A stretch of DNA of 6,996 bases, taken from positions 1-6,996 of the forward strand of contig JBEVLT010000137.1 of assembly GCA_040509055.1 (NCBI GenBank). The letters are read 5' to 3'. The notes below the pieces were generated by a model. It saw nothing but the letters and a program-made list of their open reading frames with translations. It did not search any database and was not told where the DNA came from. This DNA is from JAJKIP01 sp040509055 (GTDB lineage: Bacteria > Bacteroidota > Bacteroidia > Chitinophagales > Chitinophagaceae). Made by a program: the position numbers and the translations under genes. This document shows positions 1 to 6,269 of this stretch, piece by piece. Within the stretch, counting starts at the first letter, position 1; the number at the start of each line of letters is the position of its first letter.

Positions 1-470
1 AGGCGCACCTGTTTGGTAGCAGCATCCGCATACTGCAGGATTTCCCGCTGCGGTTTCGGCTTGGCATCTTTTTGCTGATCGGCTGCTGTTTTCAGCCGGC
101 AGCCGAAAACGGACCAGGTATCGTCAAAGGAGACCAGGCTGATCCAAGTCAGCTTGTCATCCTGCGCCAGCAGGCTATCCCATCCCTTGTCGCGCGTCAG
201 GTCGGTCTGCAGCCCGGAGCTGCCTTTGGGATAATAGATCCATAGAATAACGTTTTCCTTCAGCAGCGCCATCACTTTGCTCAGTTCCTTTTCTACCTGC
301 GTCTTATTCTGTACAAACCAGTGTGCCTGGGTATATTTTTTCCCCGAGCCGGTGATGGTAACGCCCGGTGGCAGCCCGCCCAGCGATTGGCGGAAGCCTG
401 CAGGTGCATGGAGCGTAAGCAGGATGTCGTTTTCCCTGATGCGAAGTTTTTGAAAAACAGCTGTAGCCAT
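1..470 (-). CDS. DUF3052-like protein, probably with a C-terminal YdeI/OmdA-like domain (partial, 3' end outside window)
   Basis: The minus strand stays open from an ATG at 470 to the left edge (156 full codons), so the C-terminus is missing. The product begins MATAVFQKLR and has no signal peptide, so it should be cytoplasmic. Residues about 10-127 match my memory of the DUF3052 fold: an LPPGV segment near 33, a stretch leading to ILWIYYPKGSSG (75-86), then TDLTRD (89-94) and a DDTWSVFG motif (116-123). A basic, lysine- and proline-rich linker (about 130-142) follows, and REILQYADAATKQVR resembles the entry to the YdeI/OmdA-type domain often fused behind this domain in Bacteroidota; that second domain is inference because the window cuts it off. 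Biochemical function is unknown. No Shine-Dalgarno is seen. A weak -7-like TAATTTTA (482-489) lies 11 bp before the start, and the membrane-protein gene ends 59 bp upstream, so co-transcription is possible. Confidence 0.8.
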   Translation of the reverse strand, partial: MATAVFQKLRIRENDILLTLHAPAGFRQSLGGLPPGVTITGSGKKYTQAHWFVQNKTQVEKELSKVMALLKENVILWIYYPKGSSGLQTDLTRDKGWDSLLAQDDKLTWISLVSFDDTWSVFGCRLKTAADQQKDAKPKPQREILQYADAATKQVR

Positions 471-529
471 ATTGAAGAGGTTAAAATTAAGCTTCCCGAT
501 CCATACCGGTTTCTCCGATCCTGCTCTTG

Positions 530-1186
530 TCAGGACACCGGATCGCCCGGTCCGGCAGGCGTGGCCTGGCCTCCTGATGTGCCGGTACCCGGATTGGCAG
601 GTGCGGAGCGGTTTTCCATGGTTTTCAGGGCCGCATAGGTGCCCGAGCTTAGCCCCAGCAGCAGCAGGTTGTTGTCGCTCATTACCGGGATGATGCTGTT
701 GATGCAGGCATCGCCGTCACATGTACGCAGGTTGGCAGCTACGGTGGTGATGATCCACAGCCCAAATACGAAATTGAACACGATGGCCTGGAAACGGTGA
801 ATGCTGGGACCGTTCTGGTCGGACAGGATGTCCATGAAAAAATTGGTGCCGCCCAGGTCCTGGTGACGGGTTACCAGCGGATTGGCCTGGTCCGATACGT
901 CGATGGCGCGCGCTACGGCCGTTGTGGCAGCGCTGATGCCCAGCAGGATGAGCATAGAGGTGTCCAGCGCCGGCACTTCTTTTTTTACCCAGAAGATGGT
1001 GATAAAGGCAGACAGGACCAGGAGGGTCCACCAGGCCAGCTGCACCCGTGACCAGCTGTAGGGAGAATGCCTGGCCGCACTGGTATCGCGGAGCATATAA
1101 TACCTGCGGTCCAGCAGGATAATGGCGAGGGCCAGGCCCGCCAGGGTGATCCACAGCTGGTATGGCATGGCAGTTGTGCTGGGCAT
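530..1186 (-). CDS. Multi-spanning membrane protein of unknown function with an internal duplication
   Basis: 218 residues from the ATG at 1186. An in-frame TTG at 1231 would add 15 residues but lies within a possible promoter box, and an ATG at 1168 is also possible. Five hydrophobic segments are visible at about 11-30, 48-66, 77-95, 131-151 and 173-189. The two halves resemble each other. Half one has R47-x-Q49, a WWT helix and LLGISAATT (81-89); half two has HR-x-Q (130-133), a helix with W144 and LLLLGLSSGTY (174-184). I recall a widespread uncharacterised family of bacterial membrane proteins with this RxQ...LLGISSGTY layout, but know no function. A short acidic loop has two cysteines (C156, C161). 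The tail (about 193-218) is Gly/Pro/Ala/Thr-rich and probably disordered. It is divergent from dnaK, and the DUF3052-like gene follows on the same strand. Real gene: confident; function: unknown. Confidence 0.85.
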   Translation of the reverse strand: MPSTTAMPYQLWITLAGLALAIILLDRRYYMLRDTSAARHSPYSWSRVQLAWWTLLVLSAFITIFWVKKEVPALDTSMLILLGISAATTAVARAIDVSDQANPLVTRHQDLGGTNFFMDILSDQNGPSIHRFQAIVFNFVFGLWIITTVAANLRTCDGDACINSIIPVMSDNNLLLLGLSSGTYAALKTMENRSAPANPGTGTSGGQATPAGPGDPVS

Positions 1187-1381
1187 AGGTGGTTTTTTGG
1201 CAGAAATAGAAAATATCTGGCAAAATCCCAAATGTATCTGGTTCAGGCTGAGGGAGCCCGCTTGTGGTAACCAGCCGTCATGCGGCCTGCCATTTTTTCA
1301 TTTTTGTCCGGTGCGGCACAATGATTGACAAGTGTTCACGGCTTCCGGAAAGGGAGCGATAAAAAAGGATAAAATTCAACT
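1187..1381. other. Divergent intergenic region between the membrane-protein gene and dnaK
   Basis: 195 bp shared by two divergent starts. The minus-strand -7 box is listed separately. For dnaK the plus strand offers only a weak -7-like CATTTTTG (1299-1306) without a clear -33 partner, and a TTGACA (1325-1330) with no good -10 at 16-18 bp, so I do not call a dnaK promoter. A purine stretch containing AAAGGA (1364-1369) lies 12 bp before the dnaK ATG; this is long for a Shine-Dalgarno. No CIRCE-type TTAGCACTC inverted repeat is present, so HrcA control is not supported by this sequence. Confidence 0.5.
1229..1236 (-). promoter_or_regulatory. Candidate Bacteroidota -7 box for the membrane-protein gene
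   Basis: On the minus strand this reads TACATTTG, an exact match to TAnnTTTG, 42 bp before the ATG at 1186, which would give a leader of roughly 35-40 nt. I see no TTTG/TTG about 17-20 nt further upstream, so only half of the promoter is supported. Confidence 0.35.
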
Positions 1382-3304
1382 ATGGGAAAAATAATCGGAA
1401 TCGACTTAGGTACTACCAATAGCTGCGTAGCAGTTATGGAAGGCAATGAACCGGTGGTCATCGCCAACGACGAAGGCCGCCGCACTACCCCGTCGGTAGT
1501 GGCTTTCCTGAAAAACGGAGAGCGCAAAGTAGGTGACCCGGCCAAGCGCCAGGCCATCACCAACCCGCAAAACACCATCACTTCGGTAAAGCGCTTTATG
1601 GGCCGCCAGTTTGATGAAGTGACAGAAGAGATCAGCCACTGGAGCTACAAAGTGGCAAAGGGTGACAATAATACCGTACGAATTGACATAGACGGCCGCC
1701 TGTACACGCCGCAGGAGATTTCGGCCATGGTGCTTCAGAAAATGAAGAAGACCGCCGAAGATTACCTGGGGCACGAAGTGTCCGAAGCCGTGATCACTGT
1801 TCCGGCCTACTTCAACGATGCCCAGCGCCAGGCTACCAAGGAAGCCGGTGAGATCGCCGGGCTGACCGTTCGCCGTATCGTAAATGAGCCGACGGCTGCC
1901 GCCCTGGCCTATGGCCTGGACAAAGGCAAGCACGATCACAAGATCGCCGTATTCGATCTCGGTGGCGGTACGTTTGATATTTCCGTACTGGAGCTGGGCG
2001 ACGGTGTGTTTGAAGTAAAATCCACCAATGGTGATACCCACCTGGGTGGCGACGACTTTGACAAAGTGGTTATGGACTGGCTGGCCGATGAATTCAAAAA
2101 AGACGAAGCCATCGACCTGCGCAAAGACCCCATGGCCCTGCAGCGTCTGAAAGAAGCCGCTGAAAAAGCCAAGGTAGAGCTGTCATCTTCCAGCGAAACG
2201 GAGATCAACCTGCCGTATATCACGGCCGTAGACGGCGTACCCAAGCACCTGGTGAAAAAACTGAGCCGCGCCAAGTTCGAGCAGTTGGCAGACAGCCTGT
2301 TCAACCGCTGCCTGGAGCCGTGTAAAGCTGCGCTGAAAGATGCCGGCCTGAGCACTTCCCAGATCGACGAAGTGATCCTGGTGGGTGGTTCTACCCGGAT
2401 TCCCAAAGTGCAGGAGATCGTAGAAAAATTCTTTGGCAAGAAGCCGCATAAGGGTGTAAACCCGGACGAAGTAGTAGCCATCGGCGCCGCTATTCAGGGT
2501 GCCGTGCTGACCGGCGAGGTAAAAGACGTGCTGCTGCTGGACGTAACGCCGCTGTCGCTCGGTATCGAGACCATGGGCGGTGTGATGACCAGGCTGATCG
2601 ACTCGAATACCACGATCCCGACAAAGAAATCGGAAACTTTCTCTACCGCCAGCGACAACCAGCCCGGCGTACAGATACATGTACTGCAGGGTGAGCGTAC
2701 CATGTCAAAGGACAACAAGAGCCTCGGTATCTTCAACCTGGACGGCATTCCGCCGGCCCCGAGGGGTGTGCCGCAGATCGAGGTTACCTTCGATATCGAT
2801 GCCAACGGTATCCTGCATGTAACGGCTAAGGATAAAGGTACCGGCAAGGAGCAGAAGATCCACATCGAAGCAGGCAGCGGCCTGAGCAAGGACGAAGTGG
2901 AAAAAATGAAGGCCGAGGCAAGGGCTAATGAAGCAGCCGACAAGGCCGAGCGTGAAAAAGTGGAAAAGCTGAACATGGCCGACAGCCAGGTATTCCAGAC
3001 CGAAAAGCAGCTGAAAGAATACGGCGATAAGATACCTGCCGATAAAAAGACCGTGATCGAAGCGGCAGCCGAAAAGCTGAAAGAAGCGCACAAAGCGCAG
3101 GATATTGCCGCGATCGACACGGCTCTGGCTGAGCTGAATACAGCCTGGACCGCAGCCAGCGAAGATATCTACAAAGCTTCGCAGGAAGCCGGTGGCCAGC
3201 AGCCGGGTGCTGATGGCGGACCGCAGGCCGGTGGCGGCGCACAATCAGCCGGGGCAGGCGCCGGTGATAATGTAACCGATGTGCCGTACGAAGAAGTGAA
3301 ATAA
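1382..3304 (+). CDS. dnaK: Molecular chaperone DnaK (Hsp70)
   Basis: 640 residues, full family length. DnaK is the cytosolic ATP-driven Hsp70 that binds exposed hydrophobic segments of client proteins, working with DnaJ (stimulates ATP hydrolysis) and GrpE (nucleotide exchange). The nucleotide-binding domain is about 1-380, with IDLGTTNS (7-14), catalytic lysine K70 in TSVKRF, FDLGGGTFDIS (191-201) with T197, and VILVGGSTRIPKVQE (331-345). The interdomain linker VLLLDV is at 383-388. The beta-sandwich substrate domain follows to about 500, then the helical lid (about 500-600). The tail is Gly/Ala/Gln-rich and ends VTDVPYEEVK, matching the conserved DnaK C-terminal EEV-type end. All key residues are intact. 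The ATG at 1382 gives the canonical MGKIIGIDLGTTNS start. grpE and dnaJ are not next to it, and a strong terminator 22 bp after the stop suggests a transcript ending here. Heat-shock regulation is likely but no operator is visible. Confidence 0.99.
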   Translation: MGKIIGIDLGTTNSCVAVMEGNEPVVIANDEGRRTTPSVVAFLKNGERKVGDPAKRQAITNPQNTITSVKRFMGRQFDEVTEEISHWSYKVAKGDNNTVRIDIDGRLYTPQEISAMVLQKMKKTAEDYLGHEVSEAVITVPAYFNDAQRQATKEAGEIAGLTVRRIVNEPTAAALAYGLDKGKHDHKIAVFDLGGGTFDISVLELGDGVFEVKSTNGDTHLGGDDFDKVVMDWLADEFKKDEAIDLRKDPMALQRLKEAAEKAKVELSSSSETEINLPYITAVDGVPKHLVKKLSRAKFEQLADSLFNRCLEPCKAALKDAGLSTSQIDEVILVGGSTRIPKVQEIVEKFFGKKPHKGVNPDEVVAIGAAIQGAVLTGEVKDVLLLDVTPLSLGIETMGGVMTRLIDSNTTIPTKKSETFSTASDNQPGVQIHVLQGERTMSKDNKSLGIFNLDGIPPAPRGVPQIEVTFDIDANGILHVTAKDKGTGKEQKIHIEAGSGLSKDEVEKMKAEARANEAADKAEREKVEKLNMADSQVFQTEKQLKEYGDKIPADKKTVIEAAAEKLKEAHKAQDIAAIDTALAELNTAWTAASEDIYKASQEAGGQQPGADGGPQAGGGAQSAGAGAGDNVTDVPYEEVK

Positions 3305-3326
3305 TGCTGATAACCGACCAATAGAT

Positions 3327-3358
3327 AAACAGGCCCGCGAGGGCCTGTTTTGTTTTAT
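3327..3358 (+). terminator. Rho-independent terminator of dnaK
   Basis: A perfect 10-bp stem AAACAGGCCC / GGGCCTGTTT (3327-3336 and 3341-3350) with a GCGA tetraloop, followed by a T-rich run TGTTTTAT. It starts 22 bp after the dnaK stop codon. The A-run on the left arm could also let it work for transcripts coming from the right, but no minus-strand gene ends here. Confidence 0.93.
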
Positions 3359-3480
3359 ACGCCATGCCCGGCGGGATCAGCTTCCTCTCTTTGCTGCCCG
3401 CCGGTCACGTATAGGTTCTGTTGGCAGTTCGGTTGGGATTGTCATAATATCATTTATGCCACGTCTTATCGTATTCCTTG

Positions 3481-3500
3481 TGTCCTTTTGTGTCCCCCTG
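3481..3500. repeat. Short period-10 tandem repeat
   Basis: Two adjacent 10-mers, TGTCCTTTTG and TGTCCCCCTG, share TGTCC...TG. They are flanked by partial units TCCTTG on the left (3475-3480) and TCCTTGG on the right (3501-3507). On the plus strand the stretch is pyrimidine-rich. Only two full copies exist, so chance is possible. Confidence 0.4.
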
Positions 3501-3515
3501 TCCTTGGAGTTCACC

Positions 3516-3546
3516 TTGTTTTTTCACAGCCAAATAAGTAGATTTA
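3516..3546 (+). promoter_or_regulatory. Candidate promoter of the small helical-protein gene
   Basis: TTG (3516-3518), a 20-nt spacer, then TAGATTTA (3539-3546), which matches TAnnTTTG at seven of eight positions including both fixed TA bases. The ATG at 3562 lies 15 bp downstream. Spacing fits Bacteroidota promoters, but the last G of the box is missing. Confidence 0.35.
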
Positions 3547-3561
3547 TATCAAACTTATTCT

Positions 3562-3792
3562 ATGCCTCACAATTGTGGTCCTGCCCGTGTAGCCGTGCAC
3601 CGCTGCGAAAGAGCTGTCAGCGATCTGCGAACAAAGATCAGCCAGAACGAAGAATTCCTTGTTTCTCATCCGCATGATGCAGCTGTGCAAAACCGTTTGC
3701 GCCAGCTGCGTACCGAATACCAGGCCGCCCAAAGCCAGCTCAACATGGCCGAGGAAGCGCTTGCCAACTGCGAAGCGCAGAATGAACATTGA
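3562..3792 (+). CDS. Small predicted helical-hairpin (coiled-coil) protein of unknown function
   Basis: 76 residues from the ATG at 3562, beginning MPHNCGPARV. No signal peptide or membrane segment, so probably cytoplasmic. Two helices are likely: about 8-33, rich in Arg/Glu/Asn, and about 39-73, with heptad-like spacing in NRLRQLRTEYQAAQ and LNMAEEALANC. A short SHPHD turn at 35-39 would fold them into an antiparallel hairpin. Cysteines sit at 5, 15 and 70; C5 and C70 would lie near the same open end of the hairpin. Codon choice (CTG, GCC, CGC, AAC, GAA) resembles neighbouring real genes, and the antisense frame looks non-coding, which is why I accept this one. I recognise no family. The DinB gene follows 154 bp downstream with its own promoter box, so this is probably a single-gene transcript. 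The gene is likely but not certain. Confidence 0.6.
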   Translation: MPHNCGPARVAVHRCERAVSDLRTKISQNEEFLVSHPHDAAVQNRLRQLRTEYQAAQSQLNMAEEALANCEAQNEH

Positions 3793-3913
3793 TCCGGTTA
3801 CTTTATTCGTCTTCCCGCAGGCTCCTTATCTGTGAGGGCAGAGATCAAGGCTGCCGAGAAAATGTTTTACCGCTTTTTCCTGCTTCTTCGTCTTTGTATT
3901 CACGATTTTCCTC

Positions 3914-3935
3914 CTGCCCGGGCAGCCTATCTTTG
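3914..3935 (+). promoter_or_regulatory. Promoter box of the DinB-family gene, with adjoining palindrome
   Basis: TATCTTTG (3928-3935) exactly matches the Bacteroidota -7 form TAnnTTTG and ends 11 bp before the ATG at 3947. A perfect 12-bp palindrome CTGCCCGGGCAG (3914-3925) stands two bases upstream of it. No TTTG/TTG is found at the usual -33 distance; the nearest TTTG (3893-3896) is too far. The leader would be only about 7-10 nt. Confidence 0.5.
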
Positions 3936-3946
3936 AGAAAAATTAC

Positions 3947-4459
3947 ATGCAACCTGCTTCTGAATACTGGCTCCGCGGCCCGGTGCCCGGCATACCTGCC
4001 TTATTACAGCCTGCCGCCCACGCTTTGCTGCAGGCCAGGGACGAAGTACGGGAATGCCTGGCAGATTTGCCGGAAGCATTGATCTGGCATCGGCCTGCGG
4101 GCATGGCTTCGGTGGCTTTTCACCTGCAGCACCTGGCCGGGGTAATGGACCGCCTGCTTACTTATGCGAAAGGCGGGCAGTTGGATGCAGTACAGCTGGC
4201 CCATCTTGAGCGGGAGGGAACGCAGGATCCTTCTCTTACGCTCTCCTCTTTACTGGAGCGGTTTAGCCAACAGGTAGACAAGGCGCTGGATCAGCTCAAA
4301 GCAACGAACCCGGCTGTGTTGACAGAAGGAAGGGGAGTGGGACGGAAGCAAATTCCCTCTACGGTGATCGGCCTGCTTTTTCATGCTGCCGAACATACCA
4401 TGCGGCATACGGGCCAGCTGCTGGTGACGGTGGCGATACTTAAAGAAGGCAGGGTATAA
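3947..4459 (+). CDS. DinB-family protein, putative metal-dependent protein
   Basis: 170 residues, normal for the family, which has a four-helix bundle fold and usually holds a divalent metal with three histidines. Members include thiol transferases and hydrolases, but most, like this one, have no assigned substrate. Visible marks are SVAFHLQHLAGVMDRLLTYA (55-74), with H62 as the likely first ligand, and AEHTMRHTGQ (148-157), with H150 and H154 as the HxxxH pair. W47 in the LIWHRP segment is also typical. There is no signal peptide, so it should be cytoplasmic. The ATG at 3947 sits right behind a good promoter box and has no Shine-Dalgarno. The gene stands alone on the plus strand and its stop is 9 bp from the stop of the convergent ThuA-domain gene. 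The name DinB is a family label and does not by itself imply DNA-damage control. Family: confident; reaction: unknown. Confidence 0.9.
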   Translation: MQPASEYWLRGPVPGIPALLQPAAHALLQARDEVRECLADLPEALIWHRPAGMASVAFHLQHLAGVMDRLLTYAKGGQLDAVQLAHLEREGTQDPSLTLSSLLERFSQQVDKALDQLKATNPAVLTEGRGVGRKQIPSTVIGLLFHAAEHTMRHTGQLLVTVAILKEGRV

Positions 4460-4468
4460 TGCGGAGGC

Positions 4469-5227
4469 CTACTTTTTTCCGGTAGCTGCCCAGTAGATGC
4501 CGCCGTATAAATGATTCAGGAAAGCAGGATCGCTGTAGTTGGCCGATACATGCCCTAATGCCGTATAAAAGGCACGGCCGCCATCATAGTCATGGTACCA
4601 GGCCAGCGGGTGAAAGCTGCCCATGCCTTCGCCTTTCTTTTCGCCCCATTGCACTTTTGCGTTGTACGTGGTTTCGTCCACGGCCAGGATATAATTCAGT
4701 CCTGCTGTTTTTGCAGCGCTGAACTCGTACCACTCATCGGTCCAGAGCTGGCCATCGCTAAATCCCTGCAGCCCGGGAAAATCCTTGTTCACGATCTTCA
4801 GCTTTGCCGTCTGGATAGCCGGATGGATTACGAACATATGGCCTACCAGTTTGGTATACCAGTCCCAGTCGTACTCCGTATCAGAAGCGCTGTGAATACC
4901 GACAAAACCTTTGCCCGCACGGATGAATTTTTCAAAGGCCTGCTGCTGTTCTGCGTTCAGGATATCGCCGGTGGTATTCAGGAAAATGATCACCCGGAAC
5001 TGTTCCAGGAATTTATCGTTGAAGCGGGTGGGGTCTTCGTGCCACTCCACGTCGAAATAATGCTGCGCCGCCAGGGCCCGGATGGCGTCCACGCCTTCGT
5101 GGATGGACTCATGGTGAAAGCCATTGGTTTTGGTAAACAGCAGCACTTTGAATTGCTTTTGTGCGGCTGCCGGCAGCGTCATTGCGGCCAGAAAGGTGAG
5201 CAAAGCGATAAGAAGCGTTGGTTTCAT
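4469..5227 (-). CDS. Secreted ThuA-domain protein (trehalose-utilisation-like family)
   Basis: 252 residues from the ATG at 5227; a longer TTG-initiated frame to 5275 would put extra residues in front of an obvious signal peptide, so I reject it. Residues 1-22 (MKPTLLIALL...LPAAA) form a signal peptide, probably cleaved before QKQF, so the protein should be periplasmic or exported. The rest is one ThuA domain with a class-I glutamine amidotransferase-like fold: VLLFTKTNGFHHESI (28-42), FVGIHSASDT (108-117), TDEWYEF (163-169) and HPLAWYHDYDGGRAFYTALGH (206-226) are the usual blocks. No catalytic cysteine occupies the amidotransferase elbow, as is normal for ThuA. In Bacteroidota such proteins often accompany carbohydrate metabolism genes, but none is seen here, so the substrate stays open. 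It lies 44 bp behind the 294-residue gene on the same strand; a possible promoter of its own overlaps that gene's end. Confidence 0.93.
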   Translation of the reverse strand: MKPTLLIALLTFLAAMTLPAAAQKQFKVLLFTKTNGFHHESIHEGVDAIRALAAQHYFDVEWHEDPTRFNDKFLEQFRVIIFLNTTGDILNAEQQQAFEKFIRAGKGFVGIHSASDTEYDWDWYTKLVGHMFVIHPAIQTAKLKIVNKDFPGLQGFSDGQLWTDEWYEFSAAKTAGLNYILAVDETTYNAKVQWGEKKGEGMGSFHPLAWYHDYDGGRAFYTALGHVSANYSDPAFLNHLYGGIYWAATGKK

Positions 5228-5245
5228 ATGCAGGCGTTGATCCGA

Positions 5246-5275
5246 TAAAAATAAGGAATGTAACCGGTTGCTCAA
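5246..5275 (-). promoter_or_regulatory. Candidate promoter of the ThuA-domain gene
   Basis: On the minus strand: TTG (5275-5273), a 19-nt spacer, then TATTTTTA (5253-5246), seven of eight matches to TAnnTTTG. It ends 18 bp before the ATG at 5227. The TTG overlaps the TGA of the upstream gene, so the ThuA gene could be transcribed both from here and by read-through. Confidence 0.35.
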
Positions 5276-6156
5276 GCTGGTTTGGCATTGTACAGGTTTT
5301 CGATGGCCAGCTGCTCAGCAAACTCTTCCAGCGAGGAACCGCCGCGCAGCGCATTCACTTTGTTTTTCAACCGTTGTGCATGTGCCGGGTGTATGATCCT
5401 GCAATCCCTGAAGTGAAAAGGATCTGCATAGCCGCCAAGCAGTTCGTCGAGTTCCTGCCGGGATACAAGAATGCGGTCCTCCACGGTGCGGAACCATCTT
5501 TTATAGTGCCGGCTGATCAGGTAATGATCTGCCGGCGGGATCACTGCAGGCAGGGGCGCCGGCCACACGGCAAGTGTAAAGGCCTCGTGGTGCTGCCTTG
5601 TTTTGAAAAAAAACAGCCGCGGCACGAAATAGTCTGCCCCGGTCTCTTCCTGCAGCATTTGGCGATGAAAATTATATTCCCATGCCTGGTCCGATCTGGC
5701 GGCAGGCAGGTAGCAACTTTGCGTGTCGCTGAAATGGTCGGCGCTGGCCGCGAGGTTGATGCGGTTCCATTCTTCAAACAGTTCTGTGGCCGTGGCTTTG
5801 TACGGGGTTTCTGTAGCGGATTGAGGATTCAGCACATACAGGTCCAGGTCGTTCATGAACCGCTCTGCAAAGCGGAAGGCTTCCCGGCCGAAAAAGGCCG
5901 GCCGCATAAAGTTCAGGTTAAAGGAGAAATGCGTGTTGTCGTATGCTGCAAAACTTTCATTGACTTCGATGGCATCCGGATCGTTTGCCGGCCCGCTGTA
6001 GTCAAACAGGTAGTATACTTCTGTATCGGGATTGGTAAAAAACCATTCATCGCCCTGTTCGTTTGGCTGCACCAGGTGGGTGCCGAGGTAGCCTGCGATG
6101 TGGTCTTTCGTCAGCGCAGTTCCCTTAGGCTGGTAGAAATAAAGATCGTAGCTCAT
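5272..6156 (-). CDS. Conserved-looking protein of unknown function
   Basis: 294 residues from the ATG at 6156, giving MSYDLYFYQPKG. An in-frame ATG at 6171 adds only MQTET; I prefer the shorter start because proteins I associate with this type begin M-x-YDLYF, but both are possible. No signal peptide or membrane segment, so it is probably cytoplasmic. It is rich in aromatic and acidic residues. Recognisable stretches are DEWFFTNPDTEVYYLFDYSG (about 36-55), FSFNLNFMRPAFFGREAFRFAERF (about 77-100) and NDLDLYVLNPQ (about 102-112), which together resemble an uncharacterised group of Bacteroidota proteins. I know no catalytic motif in it. A long plus-strand frame covers the same DNA, but its composition is typical of an antisense shadow, whereas the minus frame uses the same codons as the neighbours. 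The ThuA-domain gene follows after 44 bp and may share its transcript. Function: unknown. Confidence 0.85.
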   Translation of the reverse strand: MSYDLYFYQPKGTALTKDHIAGYLGTHLVQPNEQGDEWFFTNPDTEVYYLFDYSGPANDPDAIEVNESFAAYDNTHFSFNLNFMRPAFFGREAFRFAERFMNDLDLYVLNPQSATETPYKATATELFEEWNRINLAASADHFSDTQSCYLPAARSDQAWEYNFHRQMLQEETGADYFVPRLFFFKTRQHHEAFTLAVWPAPLPAVIPPADHYLISRHYKRWFRTVEDRILVSRQELDELLGGYADPFHFRDCRIIHPAHAQRLKNKVNALRGGSSLEEFAEQLAIENLYNAKPA

Positions 6157-6209
6157 AGTTTCGGTTTGCATGTAGTGGCCGGTATCAGCACGGCCGCATT
6201 CATGTCTGT

Positions 6210-6217
6210 CAAAATAA
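6210..6217 (-). promoter_or_regulatory. Weak candidate -7 box for the 294-residue protein gene
   Basis: The minus strand reads TTATTTTG, seven of eight matches to TAnnTTTG, 53 bp before the ATG at 6156. The surroundings are AT-rich compared with the coding DNA, but no -33 TTTG is visible. Confidence 0.25.
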
Positions 6218-6269
6218 ATTAAAAATTCCGGGACTGCTGCCGGTAAATGAAAGAAAATAATGGTTGAAG

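Larger units (their letters stand above)
3359..3561. other. Intergenic region after the dnaK terminator
   Basis: About 200 bp without a convincing gene. It holds a short pyrimidine-rich repeat of period 10 (3481-3500) and, near its right end, a possible promoter for the small gene at 3562. Short open frames in this stretch have no family resemblance and the codon pattern of non-coding DNA. Confidence 0.5.

Noticed and set aside
1187..1381. CIRCE or sigma-32-type heat-shock element upstream of dnaK
   Set aside because: Looked for TTAGCACTC-type inverted repeats and for -35/-10 pairs around TTGACA at 1325-1330; none is convincing.
3456..3677. Plus-strand frame of 73 codons with a hydrophobic N-terminus (MPRLIVFLVSF)
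   Set aside because: It overlaps the better supported gene at 3562, and its second half is the out-of-frame reading of that gene; the hydrophobic part comes from pyrimidine-rich spacer DNA.
4592..5248. Plus-strand frame of 218 codons over the ThuA gene
   Set aside because: The minus strand encodes a clear ThuA domain with a signal peptide; the plus frame is its shadow.
5884..5901. Perfect hairpin CCGGCC-GAAAAA-GGCCGG
   Set aside because: It lies inside the 294-residue coding region, encodes ordinary residues (RPAFFGR) and has no T-run; a coincidence of GC-rich codons.
5218..6222. Long plus-strand open frame (334 codons) over the minus-strand 294-residue gene
   Set aside because: It is Cys/Val/Gly-rich with no family resemblance, while the minus frame shows conserved-looking blocks and neighbour-like codons. 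It is an antisense shadow.
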